Assembly: GCF_008312835.1 (NCBI RefSeq)
Contig: NZ_VSKS01000006.1
Span: 124,001 to 188,000, forward strand
Length of the DNA stretch: 64,000 nucleotides
From: Streptomyces marokkonensis
GTDB taxonomy: Bacteria; Actinomycetota; Actinomycetes; Streptomycetales; Streptomycetaceae
Reading direction: 5' to 3'
Under the pieces are notes generated by a model, which was given only the letters and a program-made list of their open reading frames with translations, was not told the DNA's origin and searched no databases. Numbering within the stretch: position 1 is the stretch's first letter; each line of letters starts with the position of its first letter. Shown in pieces: positions 32,502 to 41,741 of this stretch. The position numbers and the translations under genes were made by a program.

Positions 32502-35129
32502 TCACGTCAGGTCGAGCCGGGCCAGCTCCCGCCGGGAGCCCACGCCCAGCTTCGGGTACGCCTTGTACAGGTGGTGCTCGACGGTCCTGCGGCTGAGGAA
32601 GAGCTGCGCCGCGATCTCCCGACTGCTGTTGCCACCGGCCGCCAGCCGCACCACCTGCAGTTCCTGCGGCGTCAGCCGGTCGAGGACGTTCTCCGCGGTC
32701 GCCCTGGCGGCGGTCGTCGCGTCACCAGCCGCCCGCAGCTCCGCCCGCACCCGTTCCGCCCACGGTGCGGCGTGCAGCCGCTCGAACACCTCCAGCGCCG
32801 ACCGGAGCACCCCCCGGGCGTCGCTGCGCCGGCGTGCCCTGCGCAGCCACTCCCCGTACAGCAGTTCGGTGCGGGCCCGCTCGAAGGGGCGCCCGCCCCG
32901 CTCGTGCAGGCGCACCGCCAGCACGTAGCCCTCCTCCTGTCCGTCGACCAGGGCCCGGCACCGGTGGGCGACCGCCCGCGCCCAGGGCCGGCCGCAGGCC
33001 TGTGCCCAGGCGTCGAAGGCGCGCATCGGCCCCTCGGCGCGCTGCCGGTCCCCCAGCCGTACCGCCGCCTCCACCTGATCGGCGACGGCGGCCATCGCCA
33101 TCGCCGTGTGTCGCTGCGGACCGGGGCCGGCGGCGGCCTCCAGCCGGCCGAGCGCCGCCTCGTAGTCGCCCTGCGCCAGTTCCAGCAGACTCAGCGCGCT
33201 CTCGCCGGCCACCCGGCCGGCCTCGGGGGCGTCGGCGGCGAGGCTGCGGCAGCGCCCGTCGTCGCCCTCGATGGCGGCGATGCGTGCGGGCACGCCGTTG
33301 AGCCAGGCGGCCCGCTGCCGCAGTCCCGTGTCGCGGGCGATCTCCATGGCCTCGGCCACCGACGCCTCGGCGTCCCGGTGCGCCCCGGCCAGCACCTGCC
33401 GTTCCGCCAGCAGGTGCAGGGCCTGCGGCAGCGCGCCGATGAGGCCCCGCGCGCGGCAGCGCGCCACTTCGCGGGCGGCCAGTTCCATGGCCGTGGCGTC
33501 GTCCCCGACGAGGATCGCGCTGTGCAGGGCGCGGGCCCGTGCCGTGTCCCCGCCGGCGGGATCGGCGGTGACGGCCCTCTCCAGCAGGGGGAGGCCATGG
33601 GCGTAGTCGTCCTCGGCCAGATGCGCCATGCCCTGCACCATGGGGTCCGTCCCGCCGAGCGTCCGCAGCCGGCGGGCGGCCTCCCGCACCGCGTCCGCGT
33701 CGCCGGCGAACCAGGCGTACGTGGCGCCCGTGCGCAGCATGTCCCGGCCCAGGGCGGGGTCGTCCGAGGACGCGCGCTCCAGGAGGAGACGCGCCGCCTC
33801 CCGCTGGTCCCCCAGCTCGAACATCACGGCGGCGCGCACGGGGGCCAGCCGGGCCAGTTCCTTCGGCTCGTCGGTGGACCGCTCGGCCTGCTCGGCCAGG
33901 TCCGCGGCCTGCGCGGCGTGCCCGGCGTTCAGCGCGTGGGCGGCGGCGTCCCCGAGCCGGTGCGCCTGCGCGCGGCGGTCGGGGGTCAGGCGGGCGGCCT
34001 GCTGGTGCAGGAGCGCGGCGGCCGCGTAGGCACTGCGGTCCGCCGCCCGGTCGGCGGCCGCCACCAGTTCGGCCGCGACGGTGTCGTCGGGCGAGGTGAC
34101 GGCCAGCGGCAGGTGCCGGGCCCGGCAGTCGGGGTCGTCCGCCGCGTCGGCCAGGGCCCGGTGCACGGCGATGCGCCGGGCCAGCACGGCTCCCTGGTAG
34201 GCGGCGGTTCCGATCAACGGGTGGCGGAAGATCACGGTGCTCTCGGTCACCTGGATCAGATCGGCCCGCTCGGCGTCCTCCAGGTCCTCGACGCCGACGT
34301 CCAGCATCCGGCCCGCCTTCAATTGCAGCGGCAGGTCGCCCCGTCCCTCGGCCGCCGCGACCAGCAGCGCCAGCCGCGTCTTCTCCGGCAGTCTCGCGAT
34401 CTGAGCGCGGTACGAGGACAGCACCCGGTCGGCGACCGTCACGGGCGTGAACTTGCTGGGGTCGTCGCGCCGGGCGGCCCCGAACTCGAGGAGCGCCAGC
34501 GGGTTTCCGGCGGACTCGGCGATGACCTGTTCACGCAGGGCCGGGGGCAGGCCCACGTCGGCGAGCAGCCGCGCCGCGTCTCCCGTGTCGAGCCGGGTCG
34601 GCCGCAGCTCGGTGAGCCCGGGGGCGACGAAGCCCTCCTCCCGGGTCGCGAAGACCATGGCGACCTGCTCGGCGGCCAGACGCCGTGCGGCGAACAGCAG
34701 CGCCTCGGCCGTGGCCTGGTCGAGCCACTGCGCGTCGTCCACCAGGCAGAGCACCGGTCCCTGTTCGGCCAGGTCCGCGAGAAGCGTGAGCACGGCCAGC
34801 CCGGTCAGGAACCTGTCCTGCGTCCTCGTCCGGCCCGTGCCGAGCACCGCGCGCAGCGCGTCCGCCTGCGGTTCGGGCAGGGCGTCCAGCCGGTCCTGCA
34901 CCGGCCACAGCAACTGCACCAGCCCGCCGAACGCCAGATCCGCCTCCGGTTCGATACCGGTCACCCGCAGCACCCGCATCCCGGACGCCACCTCGGCCGC
35001 ACGGTCCAGCAGAGCCGTCTTGCCGATGCCCGCCTCGCCCCGCAGAACGAGGGCACCACTGCGGCCCGAGCGGGCCGTCGCGATCAGACCCTCCAGCGCC
35101 GCCAGCTCGGTCGACCTGCCGTACAGCAC
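32502..35129 (-). CDS. LuxR-family LAL-type transcriptional regulator
   Basis: 875 residues: N-terminal AAA ATPase with Walker A GEAGIGKT at residues 31-38 and a Walker B-like VLCLVDDAQWLDQ near 131, a long helical middle, and a C-terminal LuxR helix-turn-helix (LTPQELQVVRLAAGGNSSRE, EIAAQLFLSRRTVEHHLYKA). LAL regulators are frequent cluster-situated activators in Streptomyces. Downstream on the same strand are the dehydrogenase, SRPBCC and ligase genes; the old yellow enzyme gene is divergent. No TTA codon was noticed in it. Confidence 0.92.
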   Translation of the reverse strand: MLYGRSTELAALEGLIATARSGRSGALVLRGEAGIGKTALLDRAAEVASGMRVLRVTGIEPEADLAFGGLVQLLWPVQDRLDALPEPQADALRAVLGTGRTRTQDRFLTGLAVLTLLADLAEQGPVLCLVDDAQWLDQATAEALLFAARRLAAEQVAMVFATREEGFVAPGLTELRPTRLDTGDAARLLADVGLPPALREQVIAESAGNPLALLEFGAARRDDPSKFTPVTVADRVLSSYRAQIARLPEKTRLALLVAAAEGRGDLPLQLKAGRMLDVGVEDLEDAERADLIQVTESTVIFRHPLIGTAAYQGAVLARRIAVHRALADAADDPDCRARHLPLAVTSPDDTVAAELVAAADRAADRSAYAAAALLHQQAARLTPDRRAQAHRLGDAAAHALNAGHAAQAADLAEQAERSTDEPKELARLAPVRAAVMFELGDQREAARLLLERASSDDPALGRDMLRTGATYAWFAGDADAVREAARRLRTLGGTDPMVQGMAHLAEDDYAHGLPLLERAVTADPAGGDTARARALHSAILVGDDATAMELAAREVARCRARGLIGALPQALHLLAERQVLAGAHRDAEASVAEAMEIARDTGLRQRAAWLNGVPARIAAIEGDDGRCRSLAADAPEAGRVAGESALSLLELAQGDYEAALGRLEAAAGPGPQRHTAMAMAAVADQVEAAVRLGDRQRAEGPMRAFDAWAQACGRPWARAVAHRCRALVDGQEEGYVLAVRLHERGGRPFERARTELLYGEWLRRARRRSDARGVLRSALEVFERLHAAPWAERVRAELRAAGDATTAARATAENVLDRLTPQELQVVRLAAGGNSSREIAAQLFLSRRTVEHHLYKAYPKLGVGSRRELARLDLT

Positions 35130-35277
35130 GTAGGTGCCCTCGCTTCCCCGTGATCCGGCCCACCGGTAGACAGGCCGTGCCGAAGTTACGTACCCGGCCT
35201 CAGAAACCTTACTGATTCGGCCGGGCCCTCCCCCTTCCTACCGTGTGGAACAAGCCGGTTCCCCGACGGAGGAGATC

Positions 35278-36351
35278 GTGAGTCATCTATTCGAAACACT
35301 GCCCCTGGGAAAGCTGACGCTGCCCAACCGGCTCGTCATGGCGCCGATGACGCGCAGCCGGGCCAGGGACGGACTGCAGACCCCGCTGGCCGCCGAGTAC
35401 TACGCACAGCGCGCCGGAGCGGGCCTGATCATCACCGAGGGCACACAACCCTGCGTGATCGGGCAGGGATACATCGACACACCGGGCCTGCACACGCCGG
35501 AACAGGCCGAGGCGTGGCGTCGGGTGACCGACGCGGTCCATGAGAAGCAGGGCCGGATCTTCGTCCAGCTGATGCACTCCGGCCGGATCGGTCACCCGAC
35601 CCTCTACCCGGACGGCGCGCTGCCGCTGGCGCCCTCGGCGATCGCCTCGGGCGGCCGGATGTACACGCCCCAGGGCATGCTGGACCACCCCACGCCCCGG
35701 GAGATGGGTCTGGACGACATCGCCCGGGCGGTGGAGGACCACATCGCGGCCGCGAAGTACGCGATGGACGCCGGGTTCGACGGTGTGGAACTGCACGGCG
35801 CCAACGGGTACCTGATCCATCAGTTCCTCGCCGACAACACCAACCGCCGCACGGACGCGTACGGCGGCAGTGTCGACAACCGCATCCGGTTCGCCGTCGA
35901 GGTGGCCCAGGCTGTCGGCGACGCCATCGGTCCGGAGCGGGTCGGCATCCGCCTCTCCCCCGGCAACACGACCAACGGCATCGAGGAGAGCGATCCGGCC
36001 CCGCTGTACGAGGCCCTGATCCGGGCGCTGGCGCCCCTGAACCTGGCCTACGTGCACCTGATGGAGTTCGGGAGCCGCGAGGTCACCGAGCTGATCCGCA
36101 GGGAATGGCCGGGTGTGCTGATCCTCAACCCGCACGCCACGCCCGAGGAGACCTCGGTGACCCCCGAGTCCGCCGAGGCGGTGCTGGACAAGGGCCTGTG
36201 CGACGCGGTGAGCCTCGGCTCGCTGTGGCTCGCGAACCCGGACCTCCCCGCGCGGATCAGGGCGGGCGGTCCTTTCAACGCCCCTGACCCGGACACCTTC
36301 TACGGAGGGGACCACCGGGGCTACACCGACTATCCGGCGCTGGACGACTGA
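35278..36351 (+). CDS. Old yellow enzyme family alkene reductase (NemA-like)
   Basis: 357-residue FMN-dependent ene-reductase. VMAPMTRSRA, QLMHSGRIGHP, ELHGANGYLIHQFLADNTN (His and Asn that bind the substrate oxygen, near residue 175) and RTDAYGGSVDNR match the family. GTG 35278 was chosen: GGAGGAG is directly upstream. It reduces activated C=C bonds with NADPH. Divergent from the LAL regulator gene, with a 148-bp shared promoter region. Confidence 0.92.
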   Translation: MSHLFETLPLGKLTLPNRLVMAPMTRSRARDGLQTPLAAEYYAQRAGAGLIITEGTQPCVIGQGYIDTPGLHTPEQAEAWRRVTDAVHEKQGRIFVQLMHSGRIGHPTLYPDGALPLAPSAIASGGRMYTPQGMLDHPTPREMGLDDIARAVEDHIAAAKYAMDAGFDGVELHGANGYLIHQFLADNTNRRTDAYGGSVDNRIRFAVEVAQAVGDAIGPERVGIRLSPGNTTNGIEESDPAPLYEALIRALAPLNLAYVHLMEFGSREVTELIRREWPGVLILNPHATPEETSVTPESAEAVLDKGLCDAVSLGSLWLANPDLPARIRAGGPFNAPDPDTFYGGDHRGYTDYPALDD

Positions 36352-36368
36352 TCCACCGGCCGGACGGA

Positions 36369-36401
36369 GGCGGGGACACGCGGTCGGTGCCCGTCCCCGC
36401 C
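36369..36401 (+). terminator. Hairpin after the alkene reductase gene
   Basis: GGCGGGGAC (36369-36377) pairs with GTCCCCGCC (36393-36401), a 9-bp stem 18 bp past the stop. It may terminate or attenuate before the MFS gene at 36514. Confidence 0.5.
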
Positions 36402-36513
36402 CCGTTCCGCCCGGTCATCGACTCCCCGGCCCGGCCGGCACCTTCTCGAAGGGCTGCCTGCCGGTCCGGGCCGGGGTGATCCAGCTCACGAACGACCGCT
36501 CAGGGAGCCCAGA

Positions 36514-37761
36514 ATGAGCAACTCACTCGCCGAGCCCGGCACGTCGGGTCCCGCAACGCCGGGCAGCGAACCCCACGACTCCGCCCGCGGACGCTTCCAC
36601 GGCCCCGCGGCCCTCTGGCTGGCCCTCATGGCGGGCCCGCTGTCCTTCGGCATAGCCGGCCCTGCCCTGATCCTGGACGACGCCGCGAGGGATCTCGACG
36701 TCTCGACCGGCGCGGTCACCTGGACGGTGACCGCGTTCGGCTGGGGCATCGCGGTGGGAACCCCCCTGCTGGCCGGGCTGCTGGACCGCCGCGGGGTGCG
36801 GGCCGCGCTGACGGTGTGCGGCCTGCTCGTCCTGGTGGGGGCGGGCCTGGTGGCCGGAGTGCCCGTCCTGCCGGTCCTCGTCCTCGGCACCGCGCTGCAG
36901 GGCCTCGGCACGGCCGGCCTCACGGCGACGGCGATGAACCTCGCCGGCTCGCCGCGCGTCATGGGACTCGTCACCGCCTCCCTGGCGGTCGTCGGTTCGA
37001 CGGCACCGCTGGCGGGGTCCCTCGTCAACGACGTGCTGTCCTGGAGGGCCGCCCTCGCGCTGCCCGTGCTGAGCGTGCTCGCCGTCCCGTTCGTCGCGGC
37101 ACGGTGCGCGAAGGGCGCTCCGACCGCACGCGAACCCTTCGACCCGTGGGGCGCCGTGCTGCTGACCGCGCTGGTCACCGCACTCGTCTTCGTGCCGCAC
37201 CGGCCGCTGGAGGCCGGGGTGTGCTCCGTCGCCGCCGCGGCGCTGCTGACGGCTCGCGTCCGTGCCCGGGCGCACGGGTTCGTGCCCGCCGTACTGGTCC
37301 GCACGCCGCGCTTCCTGGTCTCGGCGGGACTCGCGTTCTGTCTGGCGGTGGTCAACTTCGGCATGATGTACGCGATTCCGGAGCGGCTGGAGGACCACAC
37401 GTCGTGGTCGTCGAGCGAGATCGGCGTCGCCATGGTGTGGCCGCTGCTGCTGGGCGGCGCCCTGTCGTGGTTCGTCGTGGCGGCGTCGGCCCGTACGGGC
37501 CGACGGCCCGTGATCACCGCGCTCGTCACCCTGGCCGTCCTGGGTCCCGTGCTGGCGGCCCTCACCACCGCCTCACTCGCCCTGCTGGCCGCCCAGGCAC
37601 TGGCGTCGATAGCGGCGGCATCGGGTCAGGGAGTGTTCGCCGTGCACGCCACCTCGGCCGTCCCCGACGCACAACGGCCGCCTGCCATCGGCCTGTTCAA
37701 CCTGTCGTACCTCCTCGGTGCGGCGTTCGGACCTGCGATCGTCTCGCTTCTGGCGCTCTGA
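36514..37761 (+). CDS. MFS transporter, probable exporter
   Basis: 415 residues with about 12 hydrophobic segments. A polar N-terminal tail of about 30 residues precedes the first. WTVTAFGWGIAVGTPLLAGLLDRRGVR is the loop 2-3 signature region of drug:H+ antiporters. GGGAG lies six bases upstream of the ATG. Position between the alkene reductase and the GAF/PucR regulator suggests export or self-resistance for the local metabolite, but substrate is not predictable. Confidence 0.85.
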   Translation: MSNSLAEPGTSGPATPGSEPHDSARGRFHGPAALWLALMAGPLSFGIAGPALILDDAARDLDVSTGAVTWTVTAFGWGIAVGTPLLAGLLDRRGVRAALTVCGLLVLVGAGLVAGVPVLPVLVLGTALQGLGTAGLTATAMNLAGSPRVMGLVTASLAVVGSTAPLAGSLVNDVLSWRAALALPVLSVLAVPFVAARCAKGAPTAREPFDPWGAVLLTALVTALVFVPHRPLEAGVCSVAAAALLTARVRARAHGFVPAVLVRTPRFLVSAGLAFCLAVVNFGMMYAIPERLEDHTSWSSSEIGVAMVWPLLLGGALSWFVVAASARTGRRPVITALVTLAVLGPVLAALTTASLALLAAQALASIAAASGQGVFAVHATSAVPDAQRPPAIGLFNLSYLLGAAFGPAIVSLLAL

Positions 37762-37783
37762 CCGTCGGCTGTCCCTTCCGTGC

Positions 37784-37845
37784 GCGCTGTCACATCCCCT
37801 GGGTGCGACAGCGCACCGCACGTTCCCCGATGCCGCTGCGCTGTC
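37784..37845 (+). promoter_or_regulatory. Three-arm alternating hairpin region
   Basis: GCGCTGTC (37784-37791), its complement GACAGCGC (37807-37814) and a second GCGCTGTC (37838-37845, extended by one more pair) allow arm 2 to pair with arm 1 or arm 3 but not both. It starts 23 bp after the MFS stop. It could be a terminator with an alternative fold, or DNA binding sites. Confidence 0.45.
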
Positions 37846-37850
37846 TTCAA

Positions 37851-37888
37851 CTGACATAATCCCTAGTGGAATTGGCGGATAATGACAG
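37851..37888. promoter_or_regulatory. Large imperfect dyad upstream of the GAF/PucR regulator
   Basis: CTGACATAATCC (37851-37862) and GGATAATGACAG (37877-37888) match as inverted repeats at 10 of 12 positions with a 14-bp spacer. This is one of the few AT-rich spots in the window and contains GATAAT, a good -10 hexamer. Candidate promoter/operator for the regulator gene starting about 300 bp downstream. The rest of the 433-bp gap (37762-38194) shows no gene. Confidence 0.45.
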
Positions 37889-38194
37889 CGAGACCCGCAT
37901 GTCGTCGGCGGTTTCGGTGGGCCCGCCCGGCCGGAAGCCCGGCGTCTCTGTGTGTCTCTTCGCACCGCGGGTGGTGAGCCCGCACGGTCGTCGGCCGGCA
38001 GCCGGCCGGCCCGCGGGCCACCGGGTGACGCACGTGGAAGGTCTGCGGTTCGCCCCGTTCACGGTCCCCGGGCGCGGCTCGCGGAACACACGCGGGTGTC
38101 CTCCCGTTGTGCCGGTGGGAGTCGTGGTCCACGCGATTCGGCCTTCGGGCACCGTCACCGCCGACGGTAGGGGAACGAGACACCGGAGGGCCTC

Positions 38195-40159
38195 GTGTCG
38201 CAGAAGAGGGACGAAACGGCGGCCGCCGTACTGGCCCTGCTGGAGATGCTGGCCGGCGAGGGGCCGGCCAACCGCTTCGAGGCCCCGGTCGAGGAGGCGC
38301 GGCGACGGGGCGTGACCGGTGCGGACCTGGAGACGGTGGAACAGGTCAAGCGGATGGCCCTGTCCCTCCATGCCCGGCTGGACCGGCGCCAGCAGTGGAG
38401 TGCCGCCCTCACCACGCTCGTCGACACCGCGTGCGACCTGGCGGCCCCGCACACCGTGGAGGAGACCCTCACGACCATCACGCGCCGGGCCCGGCTGCTG
38501 CTCGGCGCCGACGCGTCCTGGATCGCCCTTCCCGCGTCCGACGGCCGGGCGTTCCGGCTGCACGCCCTTGACGGCCATGTCTCGATGCTCAACACAGGAC
38601 TGCGATTACCCTGGGACGCCGGGCTCGCAGCCGCCGTGCTGGCCCACCGTGCGCCGTTGTGGACGTCCGACTACCTGGCGGACGACAGCTTCCGGCACGC
38701 CCCGGAGCCGGATCAGTGGATCAAGGCCGAAGGGCTGCACGCCGTCCTGGCCGTGCCGTTGAGCCGGGGCACCCGCCCCCTGGGCACCCTGCACGTGGCC
38801 GAGCGCGGTGTGCGCCGCTTCTCGGCCGACGAGATAGCCCTGGTGAACATGCTCGCGGAAGTCGGCGGTGTGGCCCTGGAGAGGGCCACGCACCTGGCCG
38901 AGGCCCGTGAGGAGCTGTCGGTCCTGCGTGAGCGCGCGTCACGCGCCGAGACCGAGCTGGCGAGCGCACGACGGCTGGCCGCCGCTCAGCGGACCCTGCT
39001 CGACATGGTGCTGGGCGGCTGCGATCCGCACGCCCTGGCCGAGGAGGTGCGCACCACGCTGGGCGCTCCCGTGCTCCTGTGCAGCGCGCACGGGACGGTC
39101 GTCGCCGCGGCCGGGGGGATGGCGGAGGACTCCCGGGGCGCCCTGGCCCGCGCGGCGATGGACGCCCGGCCCCTCGCCACGTCCTCGCCCGTACTGCTGG
39201 AGGGCGGCACGTGGTCCGTGCCGGTCTTCACGGGCAGCCACTACCTGGGCGCCCTGTACGTCGATGCCGGACCCTCGCTCACCGGCGACGAGGCCGAACT
39301 GCTGCGCCACGCCGCCCGGGCGTCCGCGGTCCTGCTGTTCCTGCAGGAAGGCAGCACCACGGTCGCGGAGGAGCAGTTCCGGGACGAACTGCTCGACGAT
39401 CTCCTGAACGGCGGCCCCCGCCCCAGGGAGCAACTCGAGCGCCGCGCCCGCCGGCTCGGCATCGGCCTGGACCAGCCGCACGTCGTGGTGATCGCCCGCC
39501 CCGAGGGGGGCACACAGGCGCAGGCGGTCGCCTGGGCGTCCTCCCGCGCACGCCGCGACAACGGGCTCAAGACGACGCACGAGGGGAACATCGTGCTCCT
39601 GCTGCCGGGCACCGACCCGGGCGCCACCGCCCGGACGGTGCACGACGACCTGGCGTCGCTGCTCGGCCACCCGGTGACGGTCAGCGGCTCCGGTCCCGTG
39701 GCGGACCCCTCGGGAGTCCGCCACGGTTACCGGGAGGCGGCACGCTGCCTCGACGCGATGACCGCCCTGGGCACCGTGGGGACGTCGGCCTCGACGCAGG
39801 AGATGGGGTTCGTCGGCCTGCTGCTGTCGGACCACGTCGACGCCGAGAGGTTCATCGAGAGCACCATCGGTCCCGTGCTCCACTACGACGAGCAGCGGCT
39901 GACGGAGCTGGCCCGCACGCTGGACGCCTACTTCGACACCGGTGGCAGCCCCACCTACGCGGCCGAGCAACTGCACGTCCACCCCAACACCGTGGCCCGC
40001 CGCCTGGAACGGATCAGCGATCTGATCGGTCCCGACTGGCAGAAGCCGGAGCGGGCGCTGGAGGTCCAGCTCGCGCTCCGGCTGTCCCGGATACGGCGGG
40101 TGCTGAAGGGGCGCGGGGAGCCGGCGGCCGACCGCCCCGCGGGGGATCAGGAGGCGTAG
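38195..40159 (+). CDS. GAF-domain PucR/CdaR-family transcriptional regulator, TTA-containing
   Basis: 654 residues. A GAF sensor domain spans about 65-225 (LLLGADASWIALPASDG, LHVAERGVRRFSADEIALV). Then come a coiled linker and a C-terminal PucR helix-turn-helix (YFDTGGSPTYAAEQLHVHPN, continuing TVARRLERI). GTG 38195 has CGGAGGG upstream. Leucine 138 is coded by TTA (38606-38608), the rare codon read by the bldA tRNA in Streptomyces, so expression is probably tied to differentiation. Its last 13 bp overlap the convergent transposase-like gene. Confidence 0.88.
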   Translation: MSQKRDETAAAVLALLEMLAGEGPANRFEAPVEEARRRGVTGADLETVEQVKRMALSLHARLDRRQQWSAALTTLVDTACDLAAPHTVEETLTTITRRARLLLGADASWIALPASDGRAFRLHALDGHVSMLNTGLRLPWDAGLAAAVLAHRAPLWTSDYLADDSFRHAPEPDQWIKAEGLHAVLAVPLSRGTRPLGTLHVAERGVRRFSADEIALVNMLAEVGGVALERATHLAEAREELSVLRERASRAETELASARRLAAAQRTLLDMVLGGCDPHALAEEVRTTLGAPVLLCSAHGTVVAAAGGMAEDSRGALARAAMDARPLATSSPVLLEGGTWSVPVFTGSHYLGALYVDAGPSLTGDEAELLRHAARASAVLLFLQEGSTTVAEEQFRDELLDDLLNGGPRPREQLERRARRLGIGLDQPHVVVIARPEGGTQAQAVAWASSRARRDNGLKTTHEGNIVLLLPGTDPGATARTVHDDLASLLGHPVTVSGSGPVADPSGVRHGYREAARCLDAMTALGTVGTSASTQEMGFVGLLLSDHVDAERFIESTIGPVLHYDEQRLTELARTLDAYFDTGGSPTYAAEQLHVHPNTVARRLERISDLIGPDWQKPERALEVQLALRLSRIRRVLKGRGEPAADRPAGDQEA

Positions 40160-41373
40160 CCGAGTTCGCCGTAGTCGGGGTCGCGCAGGGCCGCCAGTAC
40201 GTGCGCGGCGGACGCGAGCGTGACGTGCCGGTGCCAGCCGCGGTAGGAGCGTCCCGCGAAGTCCCGGATGCCCACCTGGTCGGCGACCCCGGCGAAGTCC
40301 CGCTCGACCCGGTGGAGCGTTCCGCGCAGCCGCATGAGGGACGTGGGCAGAGCGGTGGTCAGGTCGGTCAGCCACACCTCCTGCGGCCAGCGCCGGTCGC
40401 CGTCCCCCACGCCGAGCAGCGCGAGGTCGCCGAGCCGGGGACGCCGTCCGGTCCCCGCGCGCCGGCCGGGGGCGGCGGGCAGTGTCACCCGCACGGTGGC
40501 GACGAGCCCCGACCGCGCGGCCGTTCCCCCGGTGCCGCCCGGCCACAGGACCGGCCTCCGCAGGGACCGGGTCGCGCCCATGATCTGCCGCACCGACCTG
40601 GGGGTGGCGTCGAAGCCGGGCAGCGCCGGGTCCGCCACCGACAGCCGCAGCGAGTCGCTCACCCTGAGCATCAGCGGCATCCCCGCGGACCGGATTCCGG
40701 ACACGGCGGAGGCGACGTCCACCTCGCGCGCGTCCATCACCACGGGACGGGAGGGCAGTCCCCACGCCGCCGTCTCCAGGCAGGCCTGCACCGCGCACTC
40801 GCCGAGGGACTCCGCGCACGCGCCGTCCGGTATCGACGCACGCCGACGCCGGTCCTCGTCGAGCCAGCCCGAGGAGAGCTGCAGTCGCCAGTTGACCGGC
40901 ACGCTCGTCTCCTCGGAGACCGCCCACACGCCCACGGCCTGCTGGGCGTTGAGCACCTGTCCGTGCTCCGGGAAGAAGCGCCGCTCCACACCCACGGAGT
41001 GCCGGCCGGCCTTCGGGATGACCATGGGCCGCACCACCCAGGCCTGTGGCGGAAGGGCTCCGACCACGAACCGGGCGAGGGCCCGGCGCACCGGTGCCCA
41101 CTCCCAGCTCGAGTCACTGATGAAGTGGTGCAGGCTCTGCTCCGTCGCCTGTCCTCCGACCAGCGCGGCGATGTTCCGTATCGATTTGCGTCCCCGTACC
41201 TCCAATAGACCTCGTATGTACTCCATCCCCTTGCGACGTTGATCGCTTCGGGGCAGAGAGGCGAACAGAAGCGCGCACAGCTCCGGCAACGACGCGTTGC
41301 ACGAAGGCACGTACGACGGCTCGCACGTGGTCAAACTCTGCGCTTGGTCAAGGCCCAGCGCGACCACACTCAT
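40147..41373 (-). CDS. IS701-like transposase homologue, probably domesticated
   Basis: 408 residues resembling IS701-family DDE transposases. IRGLLEVRGRKSIRNIA and QSLHHFISDSSWEW match the N-terminal part, IPKAGRHSVGVERRF matches the region after the first catalytic site, and SYRGWHRHVTLA matches the C-terminus. Where active enzymes have DDT before GFPK, this protein reads VRPMVIPK, so the first catalytic aspartate is absent. An aspartate (VVMDAR) and a glutamate (VERDF) occur near the other positions. No flanking inverted repeats were found, and its end overlaps the regulator gene. It has a good GGAGGG site. More likely a DNA-binding accessory than a mobile enzyme. Confidence 0.75.
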   Translation of the reverse strand: MSVVALGLDQAQSLTTCEPSYVPSCNASLPELCALLFASLPRSDQRRKGMEYIRGLLEVRGRKSIRNIAALVGGQATEQSLHHFISDSSWEWAPVRRALARFVVGALPPQAWVVRPMVIPKAGRHSVGVERRFFPEHGQVLNAQQAVGVWAVSEETSVPVNWRLQLSSGWLDEDRRRRASIPDGACAESLGECAVQACLETAAWGLPSRPVVMDAREVDVASAVSGIRSAGMPLMLRVSDSLRLSVADPALPGFDATPRSVRQIMGATRSLRRPVLWPGGTGGTAARSGLVATVRVTLPAAPGRRAGTGRRPRLGDLALLGVGDGDRRWPQEVWLTDLTTALPTSLMRLRGTLHRVERDFAGVADQVGIRDFAGRSYRGWHRHVTLASAAHVLAALRDPDYGELGYAS

Positions 41374-41741
41374 GAACGGACCCTCCATCGTGGGTTGACG
41401 GGAGACGATCCGAAGGGCTGCCTCTTCAGGGTGCGGCAGGCCGGACACCGTTCCCAGGTACACAGAGCACAGGACTTCCGGCGGGCGGCGGTGGCCGGAC
41501 CAGCACCCCGCCCCGTGCGCCCCCGCGTGCGCCCCCGCTCCCCCGCTCCGGGTGCGGCCGGCGGGGTGTGTCCGCACCACCCCTTCCCCGCGCCGGCACC
41601 CGAACAGGGTCCGCCGTGAGGGGACTTGACAGAGTGGGACGCGCGCCGGGCGCCAGGCCGCGCAGGCGCGTCACCATGGAGTTCCGCGCCGCGACACACG
41701 CCAGGGACCCGGTGGTGGTCCCCGCACTGAGGAGGATCGGC
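41374..41741. other. 368-bp divergent intergenic region
   Basis: Between the transposase-like gene and the DsbA-like gene. Very GC-rich with long C runs on the plus strand. No gene or clear terminal inverted repeat was seen; an ATG at 41676 in frame with the DsbA-like gene is a less likely start. TTGACA at about 41628 has no good -10 partner. Confidence 0.5.

Noticed and set aside
40147-41373. Intact IS701 insertion sequence
   Set aside because: First catalytic aspartate missing, no terminal repeats seen, and the end overlaps a neighbouring gene.
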